Shown in pieces: positions 1-5,704 of a stretch of DNA of 10,085 bases. A program made the translations under genes and the position numbers. Origin of the DNA: Holosporales bacterium (lineage in GTDB: Bacteria; Pseudomonadota; Alphaproteobacteria; RUG11792); assembly GCA_031281515.1 (NCBI GenBank), contig JAITFF010000013.1, positions 1 through 10,085 of the forward strand. The letters are read 5' to 3'. The notes beneath the pieces were generated by a model, which searched no databases, was not told the DNA's origin, and saw only the letters and a list, made by a program, of their open reading frames with translations. The stretch's first letter is position 1; each line of letters starts with the position of its first letter.

Positions 1-54
1 AGCCCAACAACTATTAACCACCAATAACAAAGATAAAAGTACCTTGCTCCCCAT
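1..54 (-). CDS. Start of an exported protein of unknown function (partial, runs off the left edge)
   Basis: Only the first 18 residues are in the window, MGSKVLLSLLLVVNSCWA. They form a typical signal-peptide start: one early lysine, a run of Leu/Val, then a small polar stretch ending in Ala. A strong ribosome-binding site (AGGGAGG, about 61-67) lies upstream. Two ATGs are adjacent, at 57 and 54; I chose 54 because its 7-base spacing from the GGAGG core is better than 4 bases for the other. A very good promoter (90-119) sits just before it, which supports a real gene. The protein's function cannot be read from this fragment. It is the fourth gene for a secreted-type protein in this window, and the only one on the minus strand. 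The Cys near the end of the signal lacks a convincing lipobox. Confidence 0.6.
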   Translation of the reverse strand, partial: MGSKVLLSLLLVVNSCWA

Positions 55-89
55 CATTAACCCTCCCTAGGATCGTATTATACAGCCTC

Positions 90-119
90 AGTATATCAGT
101 AATATTGGCTATATGTCAA
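90..119 (-). promoter_or_regulatory. Sigma70-type promoter for the leftward exported-protein gene
   Basis: On the minus strand a perfect -35 box TTGACA (114-119) and a -10 box TATACT (90-95) are 18 bases apart. The three bases before the -10 are TGA, so this is an extended -10. A second TATAAT (77-82) lies where transcription should begin but has no matching -35. The -35 starts six bases after the stop codon of the protease gene, so the exported gene can be expressed independently of it. Confidence 0.75.
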
Positions 120-124
120 GGAAT

Positions 125-1045
125 TTATTTGAATTTAGGCAGTCTAACCTGAGGTTTGATGACAGCAGGCTTGGCCTGTAAATGAGCCTTTCTTGGAGGC
201 CTACGCTTATACTTAACTTGTCGTTGTTTCCTAATCGACGGAGGATCTGGTAATTGATACATACTCCATCCCTTCATGTATCTTATCTGGCTTGAGAGAT
301 TCCTTTTTAAATCAAGTTGTGTTTCAGCTGCCTCTTCTTCGTCTTCCGTACTCCACTCAACATGCCCATATCTAGGACAAAATGAATGCCCATGTAGTGA
401 GTAGTCAAACACATGGTCACAGATGGGATCATATGGTTGATCGTACATGTATCCAGTGATGGTCCTGAGTTCCTCATCATCAGACCAAATTTCTTCCATC
501 ACACTACCATCCTGACACAACAAGGTATCGGCGTATTTCCCATCACTAATATAGTGCAAGCCATGCACAAGCTCATGGAATATGGATTGTTCAAGTGACT
601 TCAGTTTGTGAACTACCTCTCCGCTTGAATTTACCGAGTAATATTGACGTTCTGGAATACCAGACCCATCCGATTGATATAATGATAAATTGACGAAGCC
701 CGCTTTAACCGTCTCATCATAGCAACTCCCATCACCTGAGTAGTTTACTAATCCGATCTTCTTGCCTGATAATCCACACTTAACCGTTAGCAGTTTTAGT
801 AATGTTTGCCCTACTATGTCGTTGCAGATAACATCTAAAGCTCTCCGCAAAATAACTTTATTATCAGCTATGTTTTTGAAAAAGTGCTTGGGCTTCCTGG
901 GACTACGAACCTTGTACTCATACGTACCATCCAAGTCTATCACGTTACGTACATCGACATGCTCAAGGCCATCGAATATAAGTACTTCACTTGAGGTTAG
1001 GTGTATATCTTTTGTATCTCTTACAAATTTTTCACAATTAAACAT
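125..1045 (-). CDS. Probable zinc metalloprotease effector, M91 (NleD-like) family
   Basis: The 306-residue product carries the zinc-protease motif HELVH at residues 157-161 (two His ligands and the catalytic Glu). About 30 residues later comes an acidic EELRTITG segment (191-198), which fits the position of the third, Glu, ligand. This HExxH plus EE..TITG arrangement is what I know from the M91 family, whose members include injected effectors such as NleD, a protease of host MAP kinases. No signal peptide or membrane segment is visible, as expected for a protein delivered by a dedicated secretion system. The C-terminal 40 residues are rich in Lys, Arg and Pro. I place the start at 1045 because AAAGGAG lies 8 bases upstream; an in-frame extension to 1207 has no such site. 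Family assignment is by motif only; host target and secretion route are unknown. Confidence 0.75.
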   Translation of the reverse strand: MFNCEKFVRDTKDIHLTSSEVLIFDGLEHVDVRNVIDLDGTYEYKVRSPRKPKHFFKNIADNKVILRRALDVICNDIVGQTLLKLLTVKCGLSGKKIGLVNYSGDGSCYDETVKAGFVNLSLYQSDGSGIPERQYYSVNSSGEVVHKLKSLEQSIFHELVHGLHYISDGKYADTLLCQDGSVMEEIWSDDEELRTITGYMYDQPYDPICDHVFDYSLHGHSFCPRYGHVEWSTEDEEEAAETQLDLKRNLSSQIRYMKGWSMYQLPDPPSIRKQRQVKYKRRPPRKAHLQAKPAVIKPQVRLPKFK

Positions 1046-1064
1046 TATTATTTCTCCTTTAAAA

Positions 1065-1091
1065 TTTTGATTGATTTTTTTTGATTGATTT
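1065..1091. repeat. Tandem direct repeat TTTTGATTGATTT (two copies)
   Basis: Two identical 13-base copies occupy 1065-1077 and 1079-1091, separated by one T, so the period is 14. They lie in the presumed 5' untranslated region of the protease gene, just upstream of its ribosome-binding site. The T/A-rich unit could be a slippage-prone spacer or a binding site; the sequence alone does not decide. Confidence 0.8.
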
Positions 1092-1099
1092 ATAAAGGC

Positions 1100-1124
1100 G
1101 GCAGGACTGCCACCTGATATCAGG
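1100..1124. promoter_or_regulatory. Two adjacent palindromes, candidate operator of the protease gene
   Basis: GGCAGGACTGCC (1100-1111) has 5-base arms around a 2-base centre. One base later, CCTGATATCAGG (1113-1124) is a perfect 12-base palindrome. GGATATC recurs at 1128-1134. The pair lies 55-80 bases upstream of the protease start codon, where a repressor or activator could act. I could not place a clear promoter beside it, so the operator role is an inference. Confidence 0.4.
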
Positions 1125-1493
1125 ATAGGATATCTCAGATGAGAGGTGCAAATTATTTTTACGCCCATACCATTTGAAGTTCGGCACGGTCCTTGATATG
1201 GTTTCACTTTTCTGAGCTGGTCAAAAGCAAGTCGAAATCGGTACCTTGTTTTAGCTATTGGAGCCAGGAGAAGATGGAAAGTTTACGAGGATTAAGGCCG
1301 AAGGTGTCATTAAACAACCTTGGACTCCCCACGAAAAGTTCATAATTGATCATGTTCTTATCTCTTTTGAACTTTTATGCAGAATGATTTTTATCAAAAC
1401 AGGTTTAATATGTGGGAATGTGCATCTCGAATTCACAGCAAAGTGATGGATGATGAAGTTGAATCCTCCAGTTCTGTGGTGATTCTGGTTAGG

Positions 1494-1522
1494 TGGATTC
1501 GCGTAGAAAAAGCTGATAGAAT
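1494..1522 (+). promoter_or_regulatory. Probable promoter of yebC
   Basis: A -10 box TAGAAT (1517-1522) is preceded directly by TGA (extended -10). A weak -35 TGGATT (1494-1499, three consensus matches) is 17 bases upstream. Transcription would start near 1529, leaving a leader of about 34 bases before the yebC ATG. Confidence 0.45.
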
Positions 1523-1562
1523 AGCTCTGTTTTGCTGATTTTAGTGATTAATTTTTGGTGCT

Positions 1563-2285
1563 ATGTCTGGACATTCCCAATTTAAAAACATTATGTACAG
1601 AAAGGGCGCTCAGGACGCTCGGCGAGCGAAAGTCTTCGCTAAAATTGCCCGCGAAATTACGGTGGCCGCCAAAATTGGAGGAGACGATTCATCGGCTAAT
1701 CCGAGATTACGAGCTGCCCTCGCATTGGCCCGCGAAAACAATATGCCGAAGGATAATGTCGAACGAGCAATCGCGAAGGCCCTCGGACCAGATGATGGAT
1801 CGAATTTCGATGAGGTTCGTTACGAGGGGTATGGTCCGTCCGGAGTCGCCATCATCGTCGAAACCCTGACGGATAATCGAAATCGGACAGCCTCAGAAGT
1901 TCGCTCAGCTTTTTCTAAGTTTGGTGGAAATTTGGGAGAGACTGGAAGCGTCTCTTTTTCCTTCAATAGGATCGGACACCTGATCTATCAAAAGATCCGC
2001 GGAGGATTCGAAAAAGCCTTTGATTTTGCGATCGATGCTGGGGCCGATAATGTTGAAGAATTCGATGATATGGTCGAAATCGTCTCATCAGTCGAATCTT
2101 TTGCTGATGTTCGAGATGCATTCGTCAGAGAATTTGGAGATCCAATAGAGTCAGGGTTAATCTGGCGTCCAACCGTATTGGTCCAGTGTCCCGATGAGAC
2201 CAAAGCAACTATTCAAAAATTAGTGGATATTCTGGAAGACAATGACGATGTTCAAAAGGTATTTCACAATATTGATGAAGAATAG
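1563..2285 (+). CDS. yebC: YebC/PmpR family translation and transcription factor
   Basis: The 240-residue product is full length for the family (about 240-250). It opens with the family signature MSGHSQFKNIM and continues with RKGAQDARRAKVF, REITVAAK, NPRLRAA and NNMPKDNVERAI. These make the N-terminal helical domain, followed by YEGYGPSGVAIIVE, RNRTASEVRSAFSKFGG and GSVSFSF. YebC proteins are cytoplasmic; they were described as DNA-binding regulators and more recently as factors that help ribosomes through difficult stretches such as proline runs. The ribosome-binding site is weak (GGTG a few bases upstream), but the start matches the conserved N-terminus exactly. In many bacteria the neighbour is ruvC; here a mic60-like gene follows after a promoter, so yebC is probably transcribed alone. 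Confidence 0.97.
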   Translation: MSGHSQFKNIMYRKGAQDARRAKVFAKIAREITVAAKIGGDDSSANPRLRAALALARENNMPKDNVERAIAKALGPDDGSNFDEVRYEGYGPSGVAIIVETLTDNRNRTASEVRSAFSKFGGNLGETGSVSFSFNRIGHLIYQKIRGGFEKAFDFAIDAGADNVEEFDDMVEIVSSVESFADVRDAFVREFGDPIESGLIWRPTVLVQCPDETKATIQKLVDILEDNDDVQKVFHNIDEE

Positions 2286-2297
2286 CGATGATCAATA
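2270..2297 (+). terminator. Inverted repeat spanning the yebC stop codon, possible terminator
   Basis: TATTGAT (2270-2276) pairs perfectly with ATCAATA (2291-2297) across a 14-base loop that contains the TAG stop codon at 2283-2285. No U-run follows, so this is not a textbook intrinsic terminator. The next promoter begins nine bases later. Confidence 0.3.
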
Positions 2298-2305
2298 CTA
2301 CGCGC

Positions 2306-2334
2306 TTGGACGCTTTGTCTAATCGTGGTATAAT
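2306..2334 (+). promoter_or_regulatory. Strong sigma70-type promoter for the mic60-like gene
   Basis: TTGGAC (2306-2311) and a perfect TATAAT (2329-2334) are separated by 17 bases, and the last three spacer bases are TGG, giving an extended -10. The start would fall near 2341, about 45 bases before the ATG at 2387. This is among the best promoter matches in the window. Confidence 0.8.
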
Positions 2335-2386
2335 ACTTGGGGGGTGTTTGTCTGGGTATTATTATAATGCGAGCGGTACTGAATAA

Positions 2387-3325
2387 ATGAACGAAGACGA
2401 GATTAAATCAAAAAAAATTAAAATTATGACGCGTAAAACGTGGAAATCTCTCTGGGTTTACCTGTTACTGGCGATCTGTGTTTCGGCCGGCTGCACCCTC
2501 GTCATCCTGAAGATCTGGACGAATCGATATGAGCTGGATATTCAGAATGCGACGAGCCGATGTGATCTATTGGAAAATAAAATCAAAGCGATATCGGATT
2601 CTGTTTCTGATACATTCAACAAGATCGATGATATAATGATGGAGTTAAAATCCAGTAAAGAAAGCTCGTCATACATTTATACGAGTATCGCCTCCCTACA
2701 AAAAGATGTCGAATGCATTAAAAATGAAATTAATATTAAAATTAATCACGATGACGATATCTCGAAGACATTGCCGCCAGAGAAAAAGGAGTTCATAGAA
2801 TCATTCGAAAACCTGGTTAAAGATGGGGCCCCTTTCGCGGCGTTCATCGCGGCCCATTCCGAAAAGATTGATATGAAAAAGTATGCGACCGGTAACGAGA
2901 TAATGAAATTCAGCGAGATGACGATAAAATCTGCTCAGTCTTTGTGGAAGGCGTTTGCCTCGATCAGTGTGGCTGTATTCGATACAGTCGTCGAAGAATC
3001 GTTCTGGGAAAAACAGAAACGCATCATAAAAGAGAAAATACTCGGCGCATTTAAAATATGGAAGAAGGAAGATGGCGATGAAGCGGCGAGAATCTCCAGC
3101 GATACTGATGACAAGTCACTATTTACGATGGCACTTGGAGCAGCAAAGGACGGAGATTTCGAAAAGTCGCTGGAAATACTTGAAAAAATCGATGTCAAGA
3201 ACGAGGAATTGAGTACCTTAATGCTGGACATGAAAAAACGTGCAGACCTCGAGAAGACATTTCGAAGATTTAAAACTGATTTCATTGAATCAGAAAGCAA
3301 GAATATATCTATCTCAAATAAGTAA
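2387..3325 (+). CDS. Mic60/mitofilin-like inner-membrane protein
   Basis: The 312-residue product has a short basic N-terminus, one membrane segment (about residues 22-43), a helical, probably coiled-coil stretch (about 48-120), and a conserved-looking C-terminal half. LVKDGAPFAAFIAAH (143-157) and ALGAAKDGDFEKSLEILEKI (249-268), followed by a long basic helix, recall the C-terminal mitofilin region of alphaproteobacterial Mic60 proteins. Those proteins sit in the inner membrane with the bulk in the periplasm and bend or organise it. In most alphaproteobacteria the gene lies beside heme genes; no heme gene is visible here. Cys36 follows a hydrophobic stretch, but the preceding residues (S-A-G) do not fit a lipobox. 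The ATG at 2387 has only a weak ribosome-binding site. Topology is well supported; the family name is by pattern and moderately sure. Confidence 0.6.
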   Translation: MNEDEIKSKKIKIMTRKTWKSLWVYLLLAICVSAGCTLVILKIWTNRYELDIQNATSRCDLLENKIKAISDSVSDTFNKIDDIMMELKSSKESSSYIYTSIASLQKDVECIKNEINIKINHDDDISKTLPPEKKEFIESFENLVKDGAPFAAFIAAHSEKIDMKKYATGNEIMKFSEMTIKSAQSLWKAFASISVAVFDTVVEESFWEKQKRIIKEKILGAFKIWKKEDGDEAARISSDTDDKSLFTMALGAAKDGDFEKSLEILEKIDVKNEELSTLMLDMKKRADLEKTFRRFKTDFIESESKNISISNK

Positions 3326-3354
3326 TTGTTAGTATCCAATAGATTTGCTAAAAT
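3326..3354 (+). promoter_or_regulatory. Promoter for the SIMPL-domain gene
   Basis: TTGTTA (3326-3331) starts directly after the stop codon of the mic60-like gene, and TAAAAT (3349-3354) follows after 17 bases. The three bases before the -10 are TGC (extended -10). Start would be near 3361, about 26 bases before the ATG. Confidence 0.7.
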
Positions 3355-3386
3355 GAAATAAAGAAGGTACCTCAAGGCGAGAAATA

Positions 3387-4097
3387 ATGAAGAGAATAAT
3401 ATCGAGTATAATACTTGGAGCATCGATTATATTGGGGATATCTATTAGTACAAAGCAGACCATCAAAAACGGACTAATGACATCAAGAATGACGATTCAC
3501 GGAAGGGCTGAAGAAGAGGTTAAGGCGGATCTAATCGAGTGGAGGTTTGAATACTCAACTGTTGGTGATGACGTTGAAAATGTCAAACACTCGGTAAAAG
3601 AAGCAAAAACAAAGATTGTAGAAATGTTGACGAGTGCTGGCCTCGAGCAGGACATCGATTTTGAAGTCCTACCAAAGCATTTGCAGCACTCGAAGACAGA
3701 TGATGGTAAGAATGTCTTCACTATTTCCCAGAATTATGAAATTCGGTCGGCCAAGCTAGAAGCAGCAGAAAAAGCATACAAAGCATCGGCACACTTGCCT
3801 GAGGATGGCATTGCCATTACAACTCTCAGGGATGCCACCTATCACATAAAAGATGCAGTATCAATTGAAAGAAAGCTGACGCCGCAAGCCGTACAAAATG
3901 CCATAAATTGCGCAGAAGAGCTGGCGGCTTCTCAGGGCTGCAGGATAGTAGGCCCGCCTGGAATCGAATACGCAGGATCCGTAGATTGCAGGGATAAAGG
4001 TGATACCAATTACAGATCGTATGGGGATGCGAAAAGAAAAGATCAGATAGCCTCGATTACGTTACAAGTTTCCTTCACAATGCTCAAAAACGACTAG
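3387..4097 (+). CDS. SIMPL domain (DUF541) cell-envelope protein
   Basis: The 236-residue product begins with a basic MKR and a long hydrophobic stretch (residues 4-21), a signal peptide or N-terminal anchor. The SIMPL domain follows: the HGRAEEEVKADLIEWRFEY segment (38-56) is the characteristic first strand of this family, and ITLQVSFTM (224-232) fits its last strand. Related proteins are periplasmic or membrane-anchored; their biochemical role is not settled. Length is usual for the family. Three cysteines (175, 185, 201) in the exported part could form a disulfide. A ribosome-binding site (AAGGCGAG) precedes the ATG. The gene has its own promoter in the 61-base gap after the mic60-like gene, and converges on carD. 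Confidence 0.87.
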   Translation: MKRIISSIILGASIILGISISTKQTIKNGLMTSRMTIHGRAEEEVKADLIEWRFEYSTVGDDVENVKHSVKEAKTKIVEMLTSAGLEQDIDFEVLPKHLQHSKTDDGKNVFTISQNYEIRSAKLEAAEKAYKASAHLPEDGIAITTLRDATYHIKDAVSIERKLTPQAVQNAINCAEELAASQGCRIVGPPGIEYAGSVDCRDKGDTNYRSYGDAKRKDQIASITLQVSFTMLKND

Positions 4098-4152
4098 GGA
4101 CACAGCCGCCACTCCGTGCCCAGAATAGCATTCGGAATCTTTAGGCGGCGTG
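4097..4152. terminator. Inverted repeats between the convergent SIMPL and carD genes
   Basis: Two alternative stems share this stretch. GGG-(A)-CAC (4097-4103) pairs with GTGCCC (4116-4121) across a 12-base loop. CAC-(A)-GCCGCC (4101-4110) pairs with GGCGGCGTG (4144-4152), nine base pairs with one bulge, across 33 bases and over the carD stop codon. They are mutually exclusive. The position suits termination of two converging transcripts, but neither stem has a U-run after it. Confidence 0.35.
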
Positions 4153-4647
4153 CAGGATCGATTCAAGCTTCCTTATGGCGTCCGATTCTTCTATCTCATC
4201 TACCACGGATACCTCCCTTGCCAGCCTCTCGAGGGCATGCTGATATATCTGCCGCTCACTGAACGACTGAGCAACGTCGCCGTCCCCCCTGTATAGCTCG
4301 CGGACAACTTCGGCGATCGCGATCGGATCTCCAGAATTAATCTTAGACTCATACTCCTGGGCTCTTTTACTCCACATCAAACGGCGTTTTTTAGTCTTCT
4401 GAACGAGAACTCCAAGTGCCTCTTCCATATCCTCTTTGCTGACAACCCTGCGCAGCCCAGCATCTACCGCCCTTTTTACGGGCAGTTTCAGCTCCAATTT
4501 ATTCTTCGGGAAAGAGATGACGAAAAACTCAACCACCGTTCCATCGATGTTGATTTTATCGACTCGATCAAGTCGCCCGACACCATGGGATGGATAAACA
4601 ACCCACGCGCCTACTTCGAAAGAAGTCCTCCCATCAACACACCTCAT
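4141..4647 (-). CDS. carD: CarD/CdnL family RNA polymerase-binding regulator
   Basis: The 168-residue product has an N-terminal RNA-polymerase-interacting domain (about 8-62), with VGAWVVYPSHGVG at 12-24 and LELKLPV at 51-57. A helical DNA-binding domain follows (about 70-165), with MWSKRAQEYESKINSGD at 91-107. The Trp92 corresponds to the conserved tryptophan that wedges into the upstream edge of the promoter bubble in studied CarD proteins. CarD/CdnL binds the polymerase beta subunit and stabilises open complexes, especially at growth-related promoters. I chose ATG at 4647: it gives the usual family length, and a possible promoter lies just upstream. An in-frame TTG at 4722 would overlap that promoter. 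The ribosome-binding site is weak (AAGAGA). The gene is divergent from rpsB. Confidence 0.95.
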   Translation of the reverse strand: MRCVDGRTSFEVGAWVVYPSHGVGRLDRVDKINIDGTVVEFFVISFPKNKLELKLPVKRAVDAGLRRVVSKEDMEEALGVLVQKTKKRRLMWSKRAQEYESKINSGDPIAIAEVVRELYRGDGDVAQSFSERQIYQHALERLAREVSVVDEIEESDAIRKLESILHAA

Positions 4648-4692
4648 TTTCCGATTCTCTTGAAATCCAGTCGTTTTAATTCTGGTTAACAA

Positions 4693-4722
4693 ATAATTAA
4701 CATAATTGGACTTCAAAGTCAA
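4693..4722 (-). promoter_or_regulatory. Possible promoter of carD
   Basis: On the minus strand TTGACT (4717-4722, five of six) is followed after 18 bases by AATTAT (4693-4698, four of six). Start would be near 4686, about 40 bases before the carD ATG. With 17-base spacing the -10 would be a poor TAATTA preceded by TGT, so the exact register is uncertain. Confidence 0.4.
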
Positions 4723-4730
4723 TCGCGGTG

Positions 4731-4759
4731 TTGAATTTACAGGTGAGTTTTGCTAGCAT
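4731..4759 (+). promoter_or_regulatory. Promoter of the rpsB-tsf-pyrH operon
   Basis: TTGAAT (4731-4736) and TAGCAT (4754-4759) are 17 bases apart, and TGC directly precedes the -10 (extended -10). Transcription would begin near 4766, leaving a leader of about 130 bases before rpsB. Its -35 lies only eight bases from the possible carD -35 on the other strand. Confidence 0.6.
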
Positions 4760-4898
4760 CATTTGCGGCTGGATGTAATTTTCGGCGTAGTTTTAGGTGT
4801 GTTGAGTTTTCCGATGCCCTTGCAGTGTGAAAGGCTCTGGGTTTCAAATTTGCTCTCTCACCGTTGGTTTTTAATCGGAAAGGAATGAGGCAAGCGCC

Positions 4899-5702
4899 AT
4901 GTCTATCAGGTTTACAATGCGGCAGCTATTAGAGGCCGGTGTCCATTACGGACACATCACGAGGAAGTGGAATCCAAAGATGTCTCCATACATTTTCGGA
5001 AGCAGAGGGGGAATTCATATCTTAGACTTAGAGCAGACTGTTCCGATGCTGGATTATGCTCTGAACGTTATAGTGGATGTAGCGGCTAATCATGGCCGAG
5101 TTCTTTTCGTCGGAACCAAGGCTCAGGCGGCAGAAAGGATCAAGGAAGCCGCCAGTAAGTGCGGACAGTATTATGTTAACCACAGATGGCTCGGTGGGAT
5201 GTTGACCAACTGGAAGACGATACATCAGTCGATCAGGAGATTAAAATCCCTGGAAGACACGATTGCGAACCCCGTCGGCCTGACGAAGAAGGAGGTCCTG
5301 AAACTGCAGCGAGAACACGGAAAACTCGAATTAGCTCTCGGTGGGATTCGAGAAATGGGAGGCATCCCTGATCTCGTCGTCGTAATCGACACTATTCGGG
5401 AAGACATTGCCGTGAAGGAAGCTATAAAACTGGAAATCCCAATTATTGCGATTGTTGACTCGAATTCTGACCCAGACGGGATAACTTATCCAGTCCCGGG
5501 AAATGATGATGCCATCAAGGCCATCAACTTGTACTGTGATCTTTTCGCGAATGCCGTTTTGGAGGGAATTCAAAAGGGAATGAAAAAATCTGGTATCGAT
5601 GTCGGGGCAGCCGCTGACGTTCCAACTGGGGATTTACTCGCGGATACCGGGAATCGGGAAGCCACGATTGGAGATCTTCACTCTATCGAAGGAGTAAGCT
5701 AA
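4899..5702 (+). CDS. rpsB: 30S ribosomal protein S2
   Basis: The 267-residue product is clearly S2, which binds the 30S subunit late and helps hold S1. It begins with the family N-terminus ([19 protein letters not shown], residues 10-28). [33 protein letters not shown] and [16 protein letters not shown] follow in order, then [13 protein letters not shown] and [15 protein letters not shown]. The C-terminal tail after about residue 230 is longer than in E. coli (241 residues in total there) and is poorly conserved and acidic. The start is fixed by the alignment and by a purine-rich ribosome-binding site (GGAATGAGG) with 8-base spacing. It is the first gene of the rpsB-tsf-pyrH operon; tsf starts two bases after its stop. 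Confidence 0.99.
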   Translation: MSIRFTMRQLLEAGVHYGHITRKWNPKMSPYIFGSRGGIHILDLEQTVPMLDYALNVIVDVAANHGRVLFVGTKAQAAERIKEAASKCGQYYVNHRWLGGMLTNWKTIHQSIRRLKSLEDTIANPVGLTKKEVLKLQREHGKLELALGGIREMGGIPDLVVVIDTIREDIAVKEAIKLEIPIIAIVDSNSDPDGITYPVPGNDDAIKAINLYCDLFANAVLEGIQKGMKKSGIDVGAAADVPTGDLLADTGNREATIGDLHSIEGVS

Positions 5703-5704
5703 AA

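Larger units (their letters stand above)
1046..1562. other. Gene-poor region between the protease gene and yebC
   Basis: I see no convincing gene in these 517 bases. The left part (1046-1134) is the 5' region of the protease gene, with a strong ribosome-binding site, a 13-base tandem repeat and two adjacent palindromes. The middle (about 1208-1450) has short open frames on both strands, including 62 codons from 1258 and 32 codons leftward from 1353, but none has a good ribosome-binding site or a recognisable product. It may be debris of a lost gene. The right part holds the probable yebC promoter. Confidence 0.5.

Noticed and set aside
97..109. 13-base match CAGTAATATTGGC also found near 7539-7551
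   Set aside because: One shared 13-mer is about what chance allows in 10 kb, and the two contexts (a promoter spacer and a coding region) do not match.
1046..1207. Extension of the protease gene to an ATG at 1207, adding 54 residues
   Set aside because: The ATG at 1045 has AAAGGAG at proper spacing; the upstream one has no ribosome-binding site, and the extension would read through the tandem repeat and palindromes.
1255..1353. 32-codon open frame on the minus strand
   Set aside because: Only a weak purine stretch precedes the ATG, and there is no recognisable product or hydrophobic segment.
1258..1446. 62-codon open frame on the plus strand
   Set aside because: It starts at a TTG without a ribosome-binding site, and the product is not recognisable.
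2363..2368. Second TATAAT upstream of the mic60-like gene
   Set aside because: No -35-like sequence lies 16-18 bases upstream; the promoter at 2306-2334 is far better.
2480..2500. Lipoprotein signal in the mic60-like protein (Cys36 after VSAG)
   Set aside because: The residue at -3 is Ser, not Leu/Val/Ile, and the hydrophobic stretch continues past the Cys, as in a membrane anchor.
4648..4722. TTG start for carD, adding 25 residues
   Set aside because: It has no ribosome-binding site, overlaps the likely promoter, and exceeds the normal family length.
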